A stretch of 64,000 nt of DNA from UBA981 sp942490995 (lineage in GTDB: Bacteria > Pseudomonadota > Gammaproteobacteria > Ga0077536), in the NCBI GenBank assembly GCA_942490995.1, contig CALOBG010000085.1, positions 1 to 64,000 on the forward strand, read 5' to 3'. The notes below the pieces were generated by a model. It was given only the letters and a program-made list of their open reading frames with translations. It had not been told where the DNA came from and searched no databases. The position numbers and the translations under genes are program-made. Each line of letters starts with the position of its first letter. Positions within the stretch are counted from its first letter, which is position 1. Shown here piece after piece: positions 51,661 through 59,449 of this stretch.

Positions 51661-51954
51661 ATGTATTTGGTAATCGCTGCAGGGATCCTTGTCGGCTTGT
51701 CATTTCCGTGCATCATTATTTGGCTGTTAGTAAACGAAATGTTATCGCAGCGATTCAAGGTTCCTGCCTTCGGGCTGGCGCTACTAAGCTACGGCTTGGC
51801 GCTCGCGACGGAGGCTCTATTCAGTGTCGAACTACCGAGCGGGCAGGGGTACGGCATTACGATTATCCTATTGTCTTTAATGTGGACAACGGTGGTTTTA
51901 TCTGGCGCAATTGCGTTTAAGTATCTGCGTATTAGAGGTCCGCTGGACTCATAG
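51661..51954 (+). CDS. small three-helix membrane protein
   Basis: 97 residues with three hydrophobic segments (about 3-24, 35-50, 66-87). Base composition is lower in GC than the surrounding catabolic genes, suggesting recent transfer. It lies between the acyl-CoA dehydrogenase cluster and the damaged HigBA module. GTTAAGC (51624) and GCCTAAC (51968) flank the gene in cassette-like arrangement, but no complete attC can be drawn. No family is recognised. Confidence 0.55.
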   Translation: MYLVIAAGILVGLSFPCIIIWLLVNEMLSQRFKVPAFGLALLSYGLALATEALFSVELPSGQGYGITIILLSLMWTTVVLSGAIAFKYLRIRGPLDS

Positions 51955-52130
51955 CGCCGAAAACCACGCCTAACCATCAAAGCTATAGCGCTTTCTTGGA
52001 CAGGCATCGACTGTAGTATCCATTTTCACTTTATAAATCATACGATTGTTGTTAGTGAAGATGATCTCTGTTCTGGTTCTCCACTCTTCGATTATTGACC
52101 ATTGTCACGTGACACGTTACATAATGTCGC

Positions 52131-52412
52131 GTGATCAAGACTTTCGCCGATCGGCGCACGAAGGAGCATTAAGAAACAGGCAAGGTAAAGCGCTTTCCAG
52201 CAGACGTTGAGAAACGTGCAGCGCGAAAGCTCGAGTATGTCGAGCTGGCAACGAGGCCGGACGATCTGCGTTCCCCTCCTGGGAATCGGTTGCATGCGCT
52301 GGAGGGTGACCGAAAGGGCCAGTATTCGATTTCAATCAATGATCAGTGGGGGATTCGTTTCAGATTTGAAAATGGTGACGCATATGACGTTGAGGTTTGC
52401 GATTACCACTAG
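52131..52412 (+). pseudogene. higB: HigB toxin with early in-frame stop
   Basis: From GTG 52131 the frame reads IKTFADRRTKEH, then TAA (52170-52172), then continues in the same frame as ETGKVKRFPADVEKRAARKLE, given in part, with NRLHALEGDRKGQYSISIND and ending YDVEVCDYH at 52412. This is a complete HigB (RelE-superfamily ribonuclease, normally about 93 residues) but for the stop at codon 14. The antitoxin gene follows 16 bp later and is intact. Most likely a toxin-inactivating nonsense mutation; a restart after it could only give an N-truncated form. Confidence 0.85.
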
Positions 52413-52427
52413 CATTGGGATACCACT

Positions 52428-52739
52428 ATGGGAGTTAAAAACACGGGCATCAGGCGTCGTCCTACGCATCCGGGAGAGATGTTGCGTGAGGACTTTCTGC
52501 CAGATTTCGAGTTAACCGTTAGCAGCCTGGCGGAGTTGATCGGCGTGTCACGCCGATCCGTGAACGAGTTAATGCGGGAGCGGCGGGCAGTTAGTCCTGA
52601 GATGGCTTTGCGGCTCTCACGCCTTTTTGGCAATAGCCCCGAGTTCTGGCTTAACGCACAAAGGGCTGTCGATTTGTGGGAGGCGAATAAGGCGATTCGC
52701 AACGATATGCGTCGAATAAAGCCCCTGAGCGCCGCCTGA
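52428..52739 (+). CDS. higA: HigA-family antitoxin
   Basis: 103 residues. HigA XRE-type HTH: RPTHPGEMLREDFLPDFELT (family signature PTHPGEhL), SSLAELIGVSRRSVNELMRE (HTH), ALRLSRLFGNSPEFWLNAQ. In HigBA the toxin comes first, as here. It binds and inhibits HigB and represses the operon. With its toxin damaged it may act only as a DNA-binding protein. Confidence 0.9.
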   Translation: MGVKNTGIRRRPTHPGEMLREDFLPDFELTVSSLAELIGVSRRSVNELMRERRAVSPEMALRLSRLFGNSPEFWLNAQRAVDLWEANKAIRNDMRRIKPLSAA

Positions 52740-52826
52740 CATGGCGCTGCTACGGACCTGTCACGAGGTGTTTCAGGACAGGCATCGATCGAAACTCCTA
52801 TTTTCCTTCTGAAATAAAATGACGGC

Positions 52827-52873
52827 TAACCGGGGCATCCCTGATCCCTGAAACCAGGAATGTCCCGGTTATT
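52827..52873. repeat. dispersed palindromic repeat, copy 3
   Basis: TAACCGGGGCATCCCTGATC and ACCAGGAATGTCCCGGTTA form an imperfect inverted repeat between the higA and RidA genes. It is close in sequence to the copies at 17404 and 54690. In RNA it would form a hairpin at the shared 3' end of the two convergent genes. Confidence 0.75.
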
Positions 52874-52884
52874 GCGCAGAGAGC

Positions 52885-53388
52885 CTACTCGACCACGACT
52901 ATTGCGTTCATTTCGAGTTTCAGGCGTCTATCAACCAGGCGGGTCACACCGACCCACGTACTCGCTGGAAAATTGCCCTGGAAATATTCCCCCATCACCT
53001 CACCAATCGCGTCTTGCTCCTCCATGTCGGTGATGAAGACATCGGTTCTTACGATGTCGGAAAAATCCGCGTTGTTCGCGGCGAGTACTTTCTTCAGGTT
53101 CTCCATAACCAGGCGTGTCTGGGCACGTACGTCTGACGGCGGATCGAGTTTGTCGTGCTCGTGGGGATGTTGGTGATAAATGGGCAGGGCCGTCTGCCCG
53201 GAAAGAAACAACAGCGTTCCCCCGGTTTTAACCCGCACGGCGGATGCATAAGGCATGAAGTAATCGGTTTCGCCGACTTCGACAATCTCGCGATACGGGT
53301 TTGTATGTCCCGCTTGCTCCCCAGCTGGACAGATGTTCGTCGCGGCTAGAATCGACACGGCAACCAGTTTCAAAAGTGTGTGTTTCAT
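52885..53388 (-). CDS. exported RidA-family protein
   Basis: 167 residues from ATG 53388; a cleavable signal (LVAVSILAATNICPAG) ends near residue 22. The YjgF/YER057c/UK114 (RidA) pattern is visible: GGTLLFLSGQTALP, AQTRLVMENLKKVLAANNADFSDIV in part, TDVFITDMEEQDAIGEVMGEYF, ASTWVGVTRLVD. RidA proteins usually deaminate enamines or imines in the cytoplasm, where a conserved Arg is needed; here the Arg position carries Trp-Val-Gly-Val (STWVGVTRL). It is exported and faces an Rrf2 gene across an operator-like array. Confidence 0.85.
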   Translation of the reverse strand: MKHTLLKLVAVSILAATNICPAGEQAGHTNPYREIVEVGETDYFMPYASAVRVKTGGTLLFLSGQTALPIYHQHPHEHDKLDPPSDVRAQTRLVMENLKKVLAANNADFSDIVRTDVFITDMEEQDAIGEVMGEYFQGNFPASTWVGVTRLVDRRLKLEMNAIVVVE

Positions 53389-53513
53389 CGTGCTTCCTTT
53401 GCCCGCAGAACCATAGGCGAACGGACGGTTTGAATCATGGGCCCTGTGAACAACTCGGTCGTCGCGGCCGAAACGAAGATCCGCATGAGGTGCTCGCGTT
53501 TTGTTCTCAGTCA

Positions 53514-53556
53514 AATATCAGGATAGTATATATCCAGGATAATAAATATCCAGAAT
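53514..53556 (+). promoter_or_regulatory. three iterated ATATCCAGGATA-like motifs (putative Rrf2 operator)
   Basis: The motifs are ATATCAGGATA (53515-53525), ATATCCAGGATA (53530-53541) and ATATCCAGAATA (53547-53558). They lie 16-60 bp before the Rrf2 start codon and about 125 bp from the divergent RidA gene. Binding by the Rrf2 protein is inferred from position. Confidence 0.6.
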
Positions 53557-53572
53557 AAGATGGGGATCTGCA

Positions 53573-54061
53573 ATGAAAATGAGTGAGGGGGTTGAGTGGG
53601 CTGTGCACTGTCTGTCGTTGCTGGCATCGATACCCTCGGCGCGGGCCTTACCTGCGAACCGCTTAGCGGAATTTCATGACGTTCCAGCAGCGTACTTGAG
53701 CAAGCACCTTCAAGCCCTCGCGCGGGCTGGGATCCTGGAGTCTACCCCTGGACCTCGTGGCGGATTTCGCCTTGCGCGTCCGCCCGATCGGATCAATCTG
53801 CTTGATGTGGTCGAAGCGGTCGATGGGGCAATGCCGGCTTTTCGGTGCGCCGAGATCCGCCAGCGTGGACCCAGCGCCCTCGACTCGAAGTGTTATCGTC
53901 GCCCTTGCGGTATCGCGACCGCGTTCCAGGCGGCTGATACGGCCTGGCGCGAGTCCCTGCGCGCTTGCACGCTGGCCGAACTCACGGCCGGGATCCCCGC
54001 AACGGTTGATTCCCGTCAGATCCGAAAGACCGACGCGTGGCTGAAAGACGTACTCGGCTGA
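53573..54061 (+). CDS. Rrf2-family transcriptional regulator
   Basis: 162 residues. Winged helix: GVEWAVHCLSLLASIP, PANRLAEFHDVPAAYLSKHLQALARAG in part, ESTPGPRGGFRLARPPDRINL. Three cysteines later (FRCAEIRQRG ... KCYRRPCG) are at the spacing where Rrf2 proteins hold an Fe-S cluster or act as redox switches. It lies divergent to the exported RidA gene, with repeats between, so it may control that gene and itself. Confidence 0.9.
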   Translation: MKMSEGVEWAVHCLSLLASIPSARALPANRLAEFHDVPAAYLSKHLQALARAGILESTPGPRGGFRLARPPDRINLLDVVEAVDGAMPAFRCAEIRQRGPSALDSKCYRRPCGIATAFQAADTAWRESLRACTLAELTAGIPATVDSRQIRKTDAWLKDVLG

Positions 54062-54192
54062 AAGCGGCCGCAGCGGTGGCAAGTTTACCCGAGCGAAACC
54101 TGCGCCATAATTGCAACATCTGGCCGGATCAGACGGACCAGCAACTGGATCGCTCGCCACTGGAGCAACGAAACCCAAGGGAGGCGCCTTCG

Positions 54193-54660
54193 ATGTCAAA
54201 TGAAACCACTGCGATAAAACAGACCCTGGCCGCATACTGCCATCGCGTCGATCGCGGCACGGCCGATGACGTCGCTGAGCTGTTCGCTCAGGACGCCGTC
54301 TTGATGCCGTACTACGATGGCAGGTACGACGTGCACGGGCGCGAGGGTGTGCGTGGCTGGTACGCCTTCTACCATCAAAAAATGAAGGCCAACGTAAAGG
54401 ATCTCAAGCACCTGATCAGTACGGCATCGATCGATATCGATGGCGATGCGGCGACTTCAGTTTGTTATCTGAGCGCCTACTTCACCATGAAAGCCGACAA
54501 CATCGCCTACCATGCCCAGGGCACCTACTTTGACACCCTGGTCCGTGCCGACTCTGCCTGGTTGTTTCAAACCCGCCGTATCGAGGTCGAATACGTTATG
54601 CGCATGGGCGAGGCGATAGAAAGCATGGCACCGATGGGGTTTCCGGGCGCGACGCAATGA
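54193..54660 (+). CDS. SnoaL/NTF2-like protein
   Basis: 155 residues from ATG 54193 with GGGAGG upstream. IKQTLAAYCHRVDRGTADDVAELFAQDAVL is the usual NTF2-like start (given in part), with HGREGVRGWYAFYHQ and strands AATSVCYLSAYFTM and AWLFQTRRIEVEYV. It may be a ketosteroid-isomerase-like, hydroxylase-like or binding protein. Adjacent catabolic genes suggest small-molecule metabolism, but no substrate can be assigned. Confidence 0.8.
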   Translation: MSNETTAIKQTLAAYCHRVDRGTADDVAELFAQDAVLMPYYDGRYDVHGREGVRGWYAFYHQKMKANVKDLKHLISTASIDIDGDAATSVCYLSAYFTMKADNIAYHAQGTYFDTLVRADSAWLFQTRRIEVEYVMRMGEAIESMAPMGFPGATQ

Positions 54661-54689
54661 GCACACTACCCGGACTCGTAGCTCGATCG

Positions 54690-54738
54690 GGTAACGGGGA
54701 CATTCCTGGTTTCCGTTGATCAGGAATGCCCCGGTTAT
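54690..54738. repeat. dispersed palindromic repeat, copy 4
   Basis: GTAACGGGGACATTCCTGGT and ATCAGGAATGCCCCGGTTA are complementary arms separated by 6-8 bp. It lies 30 bp after the SnoaL gene stop. It is the best-preserved member of the family in the window. The rest of the 280-bp gap before the next gene shows no further feature. Confidence 0.8.
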
Positions 54739-54940
54739 CCAAGCCCTGGTTCATACAGACACCCCGGGAGTACCGCAAGAAACACAGCGGCGGGCAATAG
54801 AAATAATTCGAAGCCTGGTCCCGCTTTTTGCCGAGCCGGCACGGTCACCGATTATCCGTCGATAAGCAGTTGGCCGGTAGACGCCCGGCGGTCTATGCTT
54901 ATCGGACACGTTGACGCACTACAATCAGGGGAAGATCACC

Positions 54941-55492
54941 ATGGCCCGTATCAGTGCCCTGCCGTTCGAGCAGGTACCCAAAAATCTCAAAGACATCATG
55001 CTCGCTTACGACGACGAACTGGGCGGCTCGGAGTTCGTGCAGATCTTCGCGCACGCGCCGGAAGTCTATAAGTCGTTCATCGATTACTATTTTTCACTTG
55101 TGCTGGAAGCGCGCGGCGCGGTGACCGGCCAGATCACCGAGCTTGCGCGGTTGATGGTGGCGCGCAAAAACGACTGCTTCCTCTGACTGCACGCACGCCT
55201 TGCGGTCGCAAGGCATGAAGGACTGACGGAAGATAAAATCGCCGCCATCGATGACTACCGGACGAGCGATCTGTTCACCGCACAAGAGAAAGCCGCGATC
55301 CATTACGCCGAGATCCTGGCTGGCGATCACGGCAGTGCATCGGACGATCTGTTCGCGGAACTGCGCGAACATTTCACCGAGGCCGAAATCATCGATCTCG
55401 GGATGCGTATCCAGACGTTTGTCGGTTACGGCCGTTTGATCCGCGTACTCGACCTGGAAATCGGTAAAACCTGCCCGATCAAGGTCAACTGA
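54941..55492 (+). CDS. carboxymuconolactone decarboxylase/AhpD-like protein with in-frame TGA, candidate selenoprotein
   Basis: From ATG 54941 with AGGGGAAG upstream, the frame reads 183 residues to 55492 if the TGA at 55184-55186 (codon 82) is read through. The first part gives LKDIMLAYDDELGGSEFVQ and ITELARLMVARKNDC; the part after the TGA (HARLAVARHEGLTEDKIAAI in part, LFTAQEKAAIHYAEILAG, LFAELREHFTEAEIIDLGMR) is the continuation of the same domain. Glu precedes Cys79 by 12 residues and Cys79-Phe-Leu-TGA82 takes the place of the CxxC of AhpD-like peroxidases. A SECIS-like hairpin follows the TGA. Without recoding the gene would make 81 residues and lack half the domain. Confidence 0.75.
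55197..55214 (+). promoter_or_regulatory. SECIS-like stem-loop after the TGA
   Basis: GCCTTGC (55197-55203), loop GGTC (55204-55207) and GCAAGGC (55208-55214) form a perfect 7-bp stem. It starts 10 nt after the TGA; the loop starts 17 nt after it. The E. coli fdhF SECIS also has a GGUC loop, about 18 nt after its UGA. The bulged U of that element is absent here. Confidence 0.55.
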
Positions 55493-55505
55493 GCGCCGCT
55501 CAGGA

Positions 55506-55997
55506 TCACGCGGGATCGAGGGCGAGGCGTACGTCGTCGCCGAGCCGGATTGTGCCGGCGACGAGCACCCGCGCTGTAATCCCGCCATGGCCGCGCATGG
55601 CGTTGTAACCGCCGGCGCCGAGGTTGCTTTCCATGCGCGAACACGGATGGCACGGACCGGTGGTTTCCAGCAGCGCGCCGCCGATATGAAACCGCTGGCG
55701 CATGAGCGCCAGCAGGTTGATCCCGGAGACCACCACGTTACGTCGCAGCAGGCCGTAATCGAGGCTTCCGCGTTCGAGCAGACTGGCAACCACGGCAGTG
55801 TGTTCGGCCTGGATCAACGTCACCTGGCGCTTACCGCTACGGCCGGCGTAATGGTCGCCGATTAAACCCGCCGCCGGATCAACCTGGATAGCCTCGCGCG
55901 TGAGCAGCGCTGCGCGGCGTTCGCCGCGAATACCCAGCCACACCACGCGACCGCGCTGCGGCAGGGTGTCGAACAGCTGCTGCAATGATGACGACAC
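55506..55997 (-). CDS. MOSC-domain protein
   Basis: 163 residues. MOSC pattern: GRVVWLGIRGERRAALLTRE, AGLIGDHYAGRSGKRQVTLIQ, and TTGPCHPCSRMESNLGAGGYN with the conserved Cys that binds molybdenum cofactor sulfur, followed by AMRGHGGITARVLVAGTI. It resembles small YiiM-like MOSC proteins (N-hydroxylated base reductase type). It converges with the AhpD-like gene, 13 bp apart. Confidence 0.85.
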   Translation of the reverse strand: MSSSLQQLFDTLPQRGRVVWLGIRGERRAALLTREAIQVDPAAGLIGDHYAGRSGKRQVTLIQAEHTAVVASLLERGSLDYGLLRRNVVVSGINLLALMRQRFHIGGALLETTGPCHPCSRMESNLGAGGYNAMRGHGGITARVLVAGTIRLGDDVRLALDPA

Positions 55998-56014
55998 GGC
56001 ATCCCGGCCGATCG

Positions 56015-57055
56015 CTAGCGCGCTTTTTTACGCGCAACCTTTTTCTTTGCCCGAGGGCTGCGGCGCGGCTTGAAGGCGTTGAACAATCGCGCCTTGGGGT
56101 ATTCGGCGCCGACCACGTGCTCCAGGGTCGCCAGGCGCACCATCTGGTAGGTACGGATACGGAATGCCGGGTCGCAGGACATGCGGATATACAAATCCTT
56201 CGGCGGCACACCGTAGTCCTCGGCCAGCCACTGCATCAGGTTGTCCGCCGCGTCGTAGACCGCATGTTCCATCGGCCGGTTGATACCGACCGCGACGATG
56301 CTGTGCGGCTTTTCGATGCGCACGCAGGGCAGGCGCTTGTTTTTGACCACCGTGCACGACAGCTGCACGGTGGCACGGGTTTCGTCGGCGATGCCGGTAA
56401 ACTCGGTATCGCCCTGGCCGCCGTGCACGTCGCCGATGTAGAGCAGACCGCCGTCATTATAGGAATTGAGGAATATCGTGTGGCCGGCGCAGATGTCGCG
56501 GCAGTCGATATTGCCGCCGAACGCGCCCTGGCCGAGTACCGAGGTGAATACCTCGCGCTCGGAAGCGGTTGCGAGGGTGCCGATGAACGGTTCCAGCGGC
56601 CAGCTCAAAGAATCGGAATACACCGCGGTGCCGTCACGGGTATGCCCGCTCGGTCCCGGCAGGTGTTCGATGACCTGCACATGGCCGTCGGCGCAGTCCT
56701 TATAGCGCAGCGAGTCGCCGAGCGGCCCCATGCGCGGCAGAATGCCGGAGAACCCGTAGCGCCACGGATCGATCCAGTCGATATGCACCGCCAGCACGTC
56801 GCCGGCTTTGCAGCCTTCAACGTAAATCGGCCCGACCACCGGGTTGAACAATCCCGGTGTCGCTTTGGCCAGCTCGGAAAAATGTTTGCCATTGAAGCCC
56901 ATGACTTTCGGTTTGTCGCTGTCATCGGCGATCATGCCGGACAGCGCGTCGTCGGTTTCGACCTGGAAGGTTTCACCGGGTTTGACTTTCAGGCACGGCT
57001 TGTCGCGGTTATCGAATGCATATTTCTGCACTTTGCGACGCTTGATCGTTTTCAT
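56015..57055 (-). CDS. acetamidase/formamidase family protein
   Basis: 346 residues with AGGGGA before the ATG. FmdA/AmdA family: ETDDALSGMIADD, FNPVVGPIYVEGCKAGDVLAVHI in part, GGNIDCRDICAGHTIFLN, LYIGDVHGGQGDTEFTG. Zinc-dependent release of ammonia from short amides. The C-terminus carries a basic tail (KPRRSPRAKKKVARKK) not usual for the family. It follows the MOSC gene on the same strand. Confidence 0.9.
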   Translation of the reverse strand: MKTIKRRKVQKYAFDNRDKPCLKVKPGETFQVETDDALSGMIADDSDKPKVMGFNGKHFSELAKATPGLFNPVVGPIYVEGCKAGDVLAVHIDWIDPWRYGFSGILPRMGPLGDSLRYKDCADGHVQVIEHLPGPSGHTRDGTAVYSDSLSWPLEPFIGTLATASEREVFTSVLGQGAFGGNIDCRDICAGHTIFLNSYNDGGLLYIGDVHGGQGDTEFTGIADETRATVQLSCTVVKNKRLPCVRIEKPHSIVAVGINRPMEHAVYDAADNLMQWLAEDYGVPPKDLYIRMSCDPAFRIRTYQMVRLATLEHVVGAEYPKARLFNAFKPRRSPRAKKKVARKKAR

Positions 57056-57179
57056 GGGTTCCCCTGTGTAGTGACGAACAGAGGTTCAGTATAGTGCCCC
57101 GGCGCGCATGCGAGCCGTTCAAGGGCGAGCCGGGCAGCGAGTCCTGGTAGCGATTTATCGAGCGCGCCGCAGCGCGGCG

Positions 57180-58940
57180 CTAGGGCGTGCAGTAAAGCGC
57201 CGCGAAAGCCGTCGCCGGCAGCGGCCGCCCGAGCAGGTAACCCTGCACGTAGTCCACCGACAGGCCCTGTAGCTGATAAAGCTGGCGGCGGTTCTCGACC
57301 CCTTCGGCCGTGATTGTGAGGCCGGCTTCAGCGGCGAAGCGGGCAAGCGCTCGCGTGATGGCGAGATCGCGGGTGTTACCGGGCAAACCGGCGGTGATGC
57401 TGCGGTCGAGCTTGATGCCGTCGACAGTGAGGCGTTTGAGGTAGGAAAAGCTGCCGTAACCCATGCCGAAATCGTCGATGACGAGACCCACGCCGAGGGC
57501 CTTGAGGCGGGCAAGGTTGCCGGCTACTTCGGCCGATTCCTTGAGCAGGGTATGTTCGGTCAGTTCGATCTGGAGCAGGTCCGGATCGACGCCGGTGTCG
57601 GCGAGCATGGTTTCGAGATGGCTGGCATACGTCGGGCGGTCGAGTTCGTGTGCATCGACATTGAAGGCCAGTTTTACCGCGCACAGTCCGGCGTCGCGCC
57701 ACTGCCGGTATTGTCTGAGTGCGCCGCCGAGGACGTGCATGCAGCTCGATTCGAGAATGCCAAGGCGCGCCATCGAGGGCAGAAACGCATCCGGTAACAG
57801 CACGCCGCGCTCGTTGTGGTGCCAGCGGATCAGCATCTCGATGCTGTGCAGGCGTTGTGTGTAGGGGTCAACGATCGGCTGGTAGTGGGCCTGAAGTTCA
57901 TCGCGATCCCTGGCGTTGCTGACCTCGAGGTCAAATTGGTAACGTTCGCGTGACTCGCGGTCGAGTTCGTCAGTGAAGTTGTGGAAGCTGCGCTTGCCGG
58001 ACAGCTTGGCACGGTACAGCGCGGTGTCGGCGCGTTTGATCAGGGCTTCGGGTGAAAGCTTGCGCCCGTCCGAAGCATGCAGCGCGATACCGATACTCAG
58101 CCCGGCGGTGATGTGATGAGGGCCGATCGCCAGCGGTTCGTCGCTGATCCGAAGCAGTTTGCTGGCGACCGCGGTCGCGGCGTGGGGGTGCTGCACACCC
58201 TCGAGCAGGATCACGAATTCGTCGCCGCCCATGCGCCCGACGGTATCGCTCTGGCGCACCGCCAGGCGCAACTGCTCGGCGATCGCCCGTAAAAGCCCGT
58301 CGCCCACATCGTGTCCGTGGCTGTCGTTGACAAGCTTGAAGTCATCGATGTCGATCAGCAGCACGGCGGTGATCTCGCTGCTGCGGGCGCTGCGCTCCAT
58401 GGCGTGGCCGAGCCGGTCGAGAAACAGGCTGCGATTGGCCAATCCGGTCAGGTAATCGTAATTGGCCTGGTGCACAAAGCGCTGCGAGCGCTGACCCAGC
58501 GCGATAGCGAATTTAAGGTGCCGGCTGAGATCCTGTCCGCTCAGGTGGCCCTTATCGATAAAGCCCTGGCAGCCGCGTTCCACGGCATAGTCGGTCAGCC
58601 GCTCGTCGCGTCCGGAACTCAGCACCACGATCGGTACATCGGGTAGCAGCCGGTTGGCGCGGTCAAGGGTCTCGCGGCCGGCGAGACCGGGCTGGTTGAG
58701 GTCGAGCAGGACCACGTCGGGGCGGGCTGTGCCGCCCTGATAGCGCGCCAGGTCGCCGACCTGGGCGAGGTGTTCAAAGTGGAAATCCGCGTAACCGGCC
58801 AGGGTTTGTTCGACCAGCGTGCAGTCGCCGAGATGGTCATCCACTACCGCGATGGTGGCGCCACGCGGCTTGTCGCCACGTCGCGCGGCAGCACCGACCA
58901 GGTGCGGCGCCGGCAGGCTGTCATCCGAGGCAAGCGACAT
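57180..58940 (-). CDS. REC-GGDEF-EAL signalling protein
   Basis: 586 residues. Receiver domain (about 28-140): ATIAVVDDHLGDC, DVVLLDLNQPG with the phospho-acceptor Asp, VVLSSGRDE, and Lys in FIDKGHL. GGDEF domain (about 150-315): LLIDIDDFKLVND, RMGGDEFVILLEG (intact active site). EAL domain (about 335-580): the motif reads SIEMLIRW (EML for EAL), with IELTEHTLL, DDFGMGYGSFSYLK, KLDRS, AEGVENRRQ and QGYLLGRPLP retained. The catalytic Glu is preserved, so phosphodiesterase activity is plausible. It controls cyclic di-GMP; no cognate kinase is adjacent. Confidence 0.95.
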   Translation of the reverse strand: MSLASDDSLPAPHLVGAAARRGDKPRGATIAVVDDHLGDCTLVEQTLAGYADFHFEHLAQVGDLARYQGGTARPDVVLLDLNQPGLAGRETLDRANRLLPDVPIVVLSSGRDERLTDYAVERGCQGFIDKGHLSGQDLSRHLKFAIALGQRSQRFVHQANYDYLTGLANRSLFLDRLGHAMERSARSSEITAVLLIDIDDFKLVNDSHGHDVGDGLLRAIAEQLRLAVRQSDTVGRMGGDEFVILLEGVQHPHAATAVASKLLRISDEPLAIGPHHITAGLSIGIALHASDGRKLSPEALIKRADTALYRAKLSGKRSFHNFTDELDRESRERYQFDLEVSNARDRDELQAHYQPIVDPYTQRLHSIEMLIRWHHNERGVLLPDAFLPSMARLGILESSCMHVLGGALRQYRQWRDAGLCAVKLAFNVDAHELDRPTYASHLETMLADTGVDPDLLQIELTEHTLLKESAEVAGNLARLKALGVGLVIDDFGMGYGSFSYLKRLTVDGIKLDRSITAGLPGNTRDLAITRALARFAAEAGLTITAEGVENRRQLYQLQGLSVDYVQGYLLGRPLPATAFAALYCTP

Positions 58941-59055
58941 GGGGTAGCCCAGTTTCGGGTTCTATCCCTACGCATGTCGACATATTCGAGAAAAAGCTTT
59001 AAGGAAACCCTGCAAGCATCATCGTTGCACGGCCAGCGGCCGCCGCTGCTTTTTT

Positions 59056-59400
59056 TCAGGCCGCTTTGGGCGAAGGCCCGAAACGGTTATCCCCGGGACT
59101 GCTGTCCATGCACGCAAACACCAGCAGCACGAGCAAGCCGATGACGGGAACGAAACCGATCAATATCCACCAGCCGGAACGGTCGGTGTCGTGCAGTCGA
59201 CGCACCAGCACCGCCAGCGACGGCACCATCAGCGCAAGTGCGTAGAGCGTGCTGAGCACACCGGCAGTCAGGGCGGCATCGACGAAGGACAGGGCGATGG
59301 CGAACAGGATGTAGAACAGGATATAGAACCAGTACTCGGTACGACGCGCGCGGCCGTTGAAATCCGCGTATTGCCTGACCGCCTTCAGAAACCATTGCAT
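59056..59400 (-). CDS. DUF805 membrane protein
   Basis: 114 residues from ATG 59400, chosen because AAGGAG lies about 8 bp upstream; an ATG at 59406 lies too close. DUF805 pattern: FNGRARRTEYWFYILFYILF, given in part, with three to four hydrophobic segments and LVRRLHDTDRSGWWILIGFVPVIG. The family has unknown function. The gene sits between the TonB receptor and the REC-GGDEF-EAL gene. Confidence 0.9.
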   Translation of the reverse strand: MQWFLKAVRQYADFNGRARRTEYWFYILFYILFAIALSFVDAALTAGVLSTLYALALMVPSLAVLVRRLHDTDRSGWWILIGFVPVIGLLVLLVFACMDSSPGDNRFGPSPKAA

Positions 59401-59449
59401 CGCCATTCTCCTTAGTACGTTCCCCTAAGTCAGGATACCCAACTGGGCA

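Noticed and set aside
51624..51974. GTTAAGC before and GCCTAAC after the small membrane protein gene, like a lone cassette
   Set aside because: No second core or inverted arms can be found for a complete attC; such 7-mers occur by chance about once per kilobase.
52170..52172. In-frame TAA in higB as a possible recoding event
   Set aside because: TAA is not used for selenocysteine or pyrrolysine, and loss of a toxin by nonsense mutation is a simple explanation.
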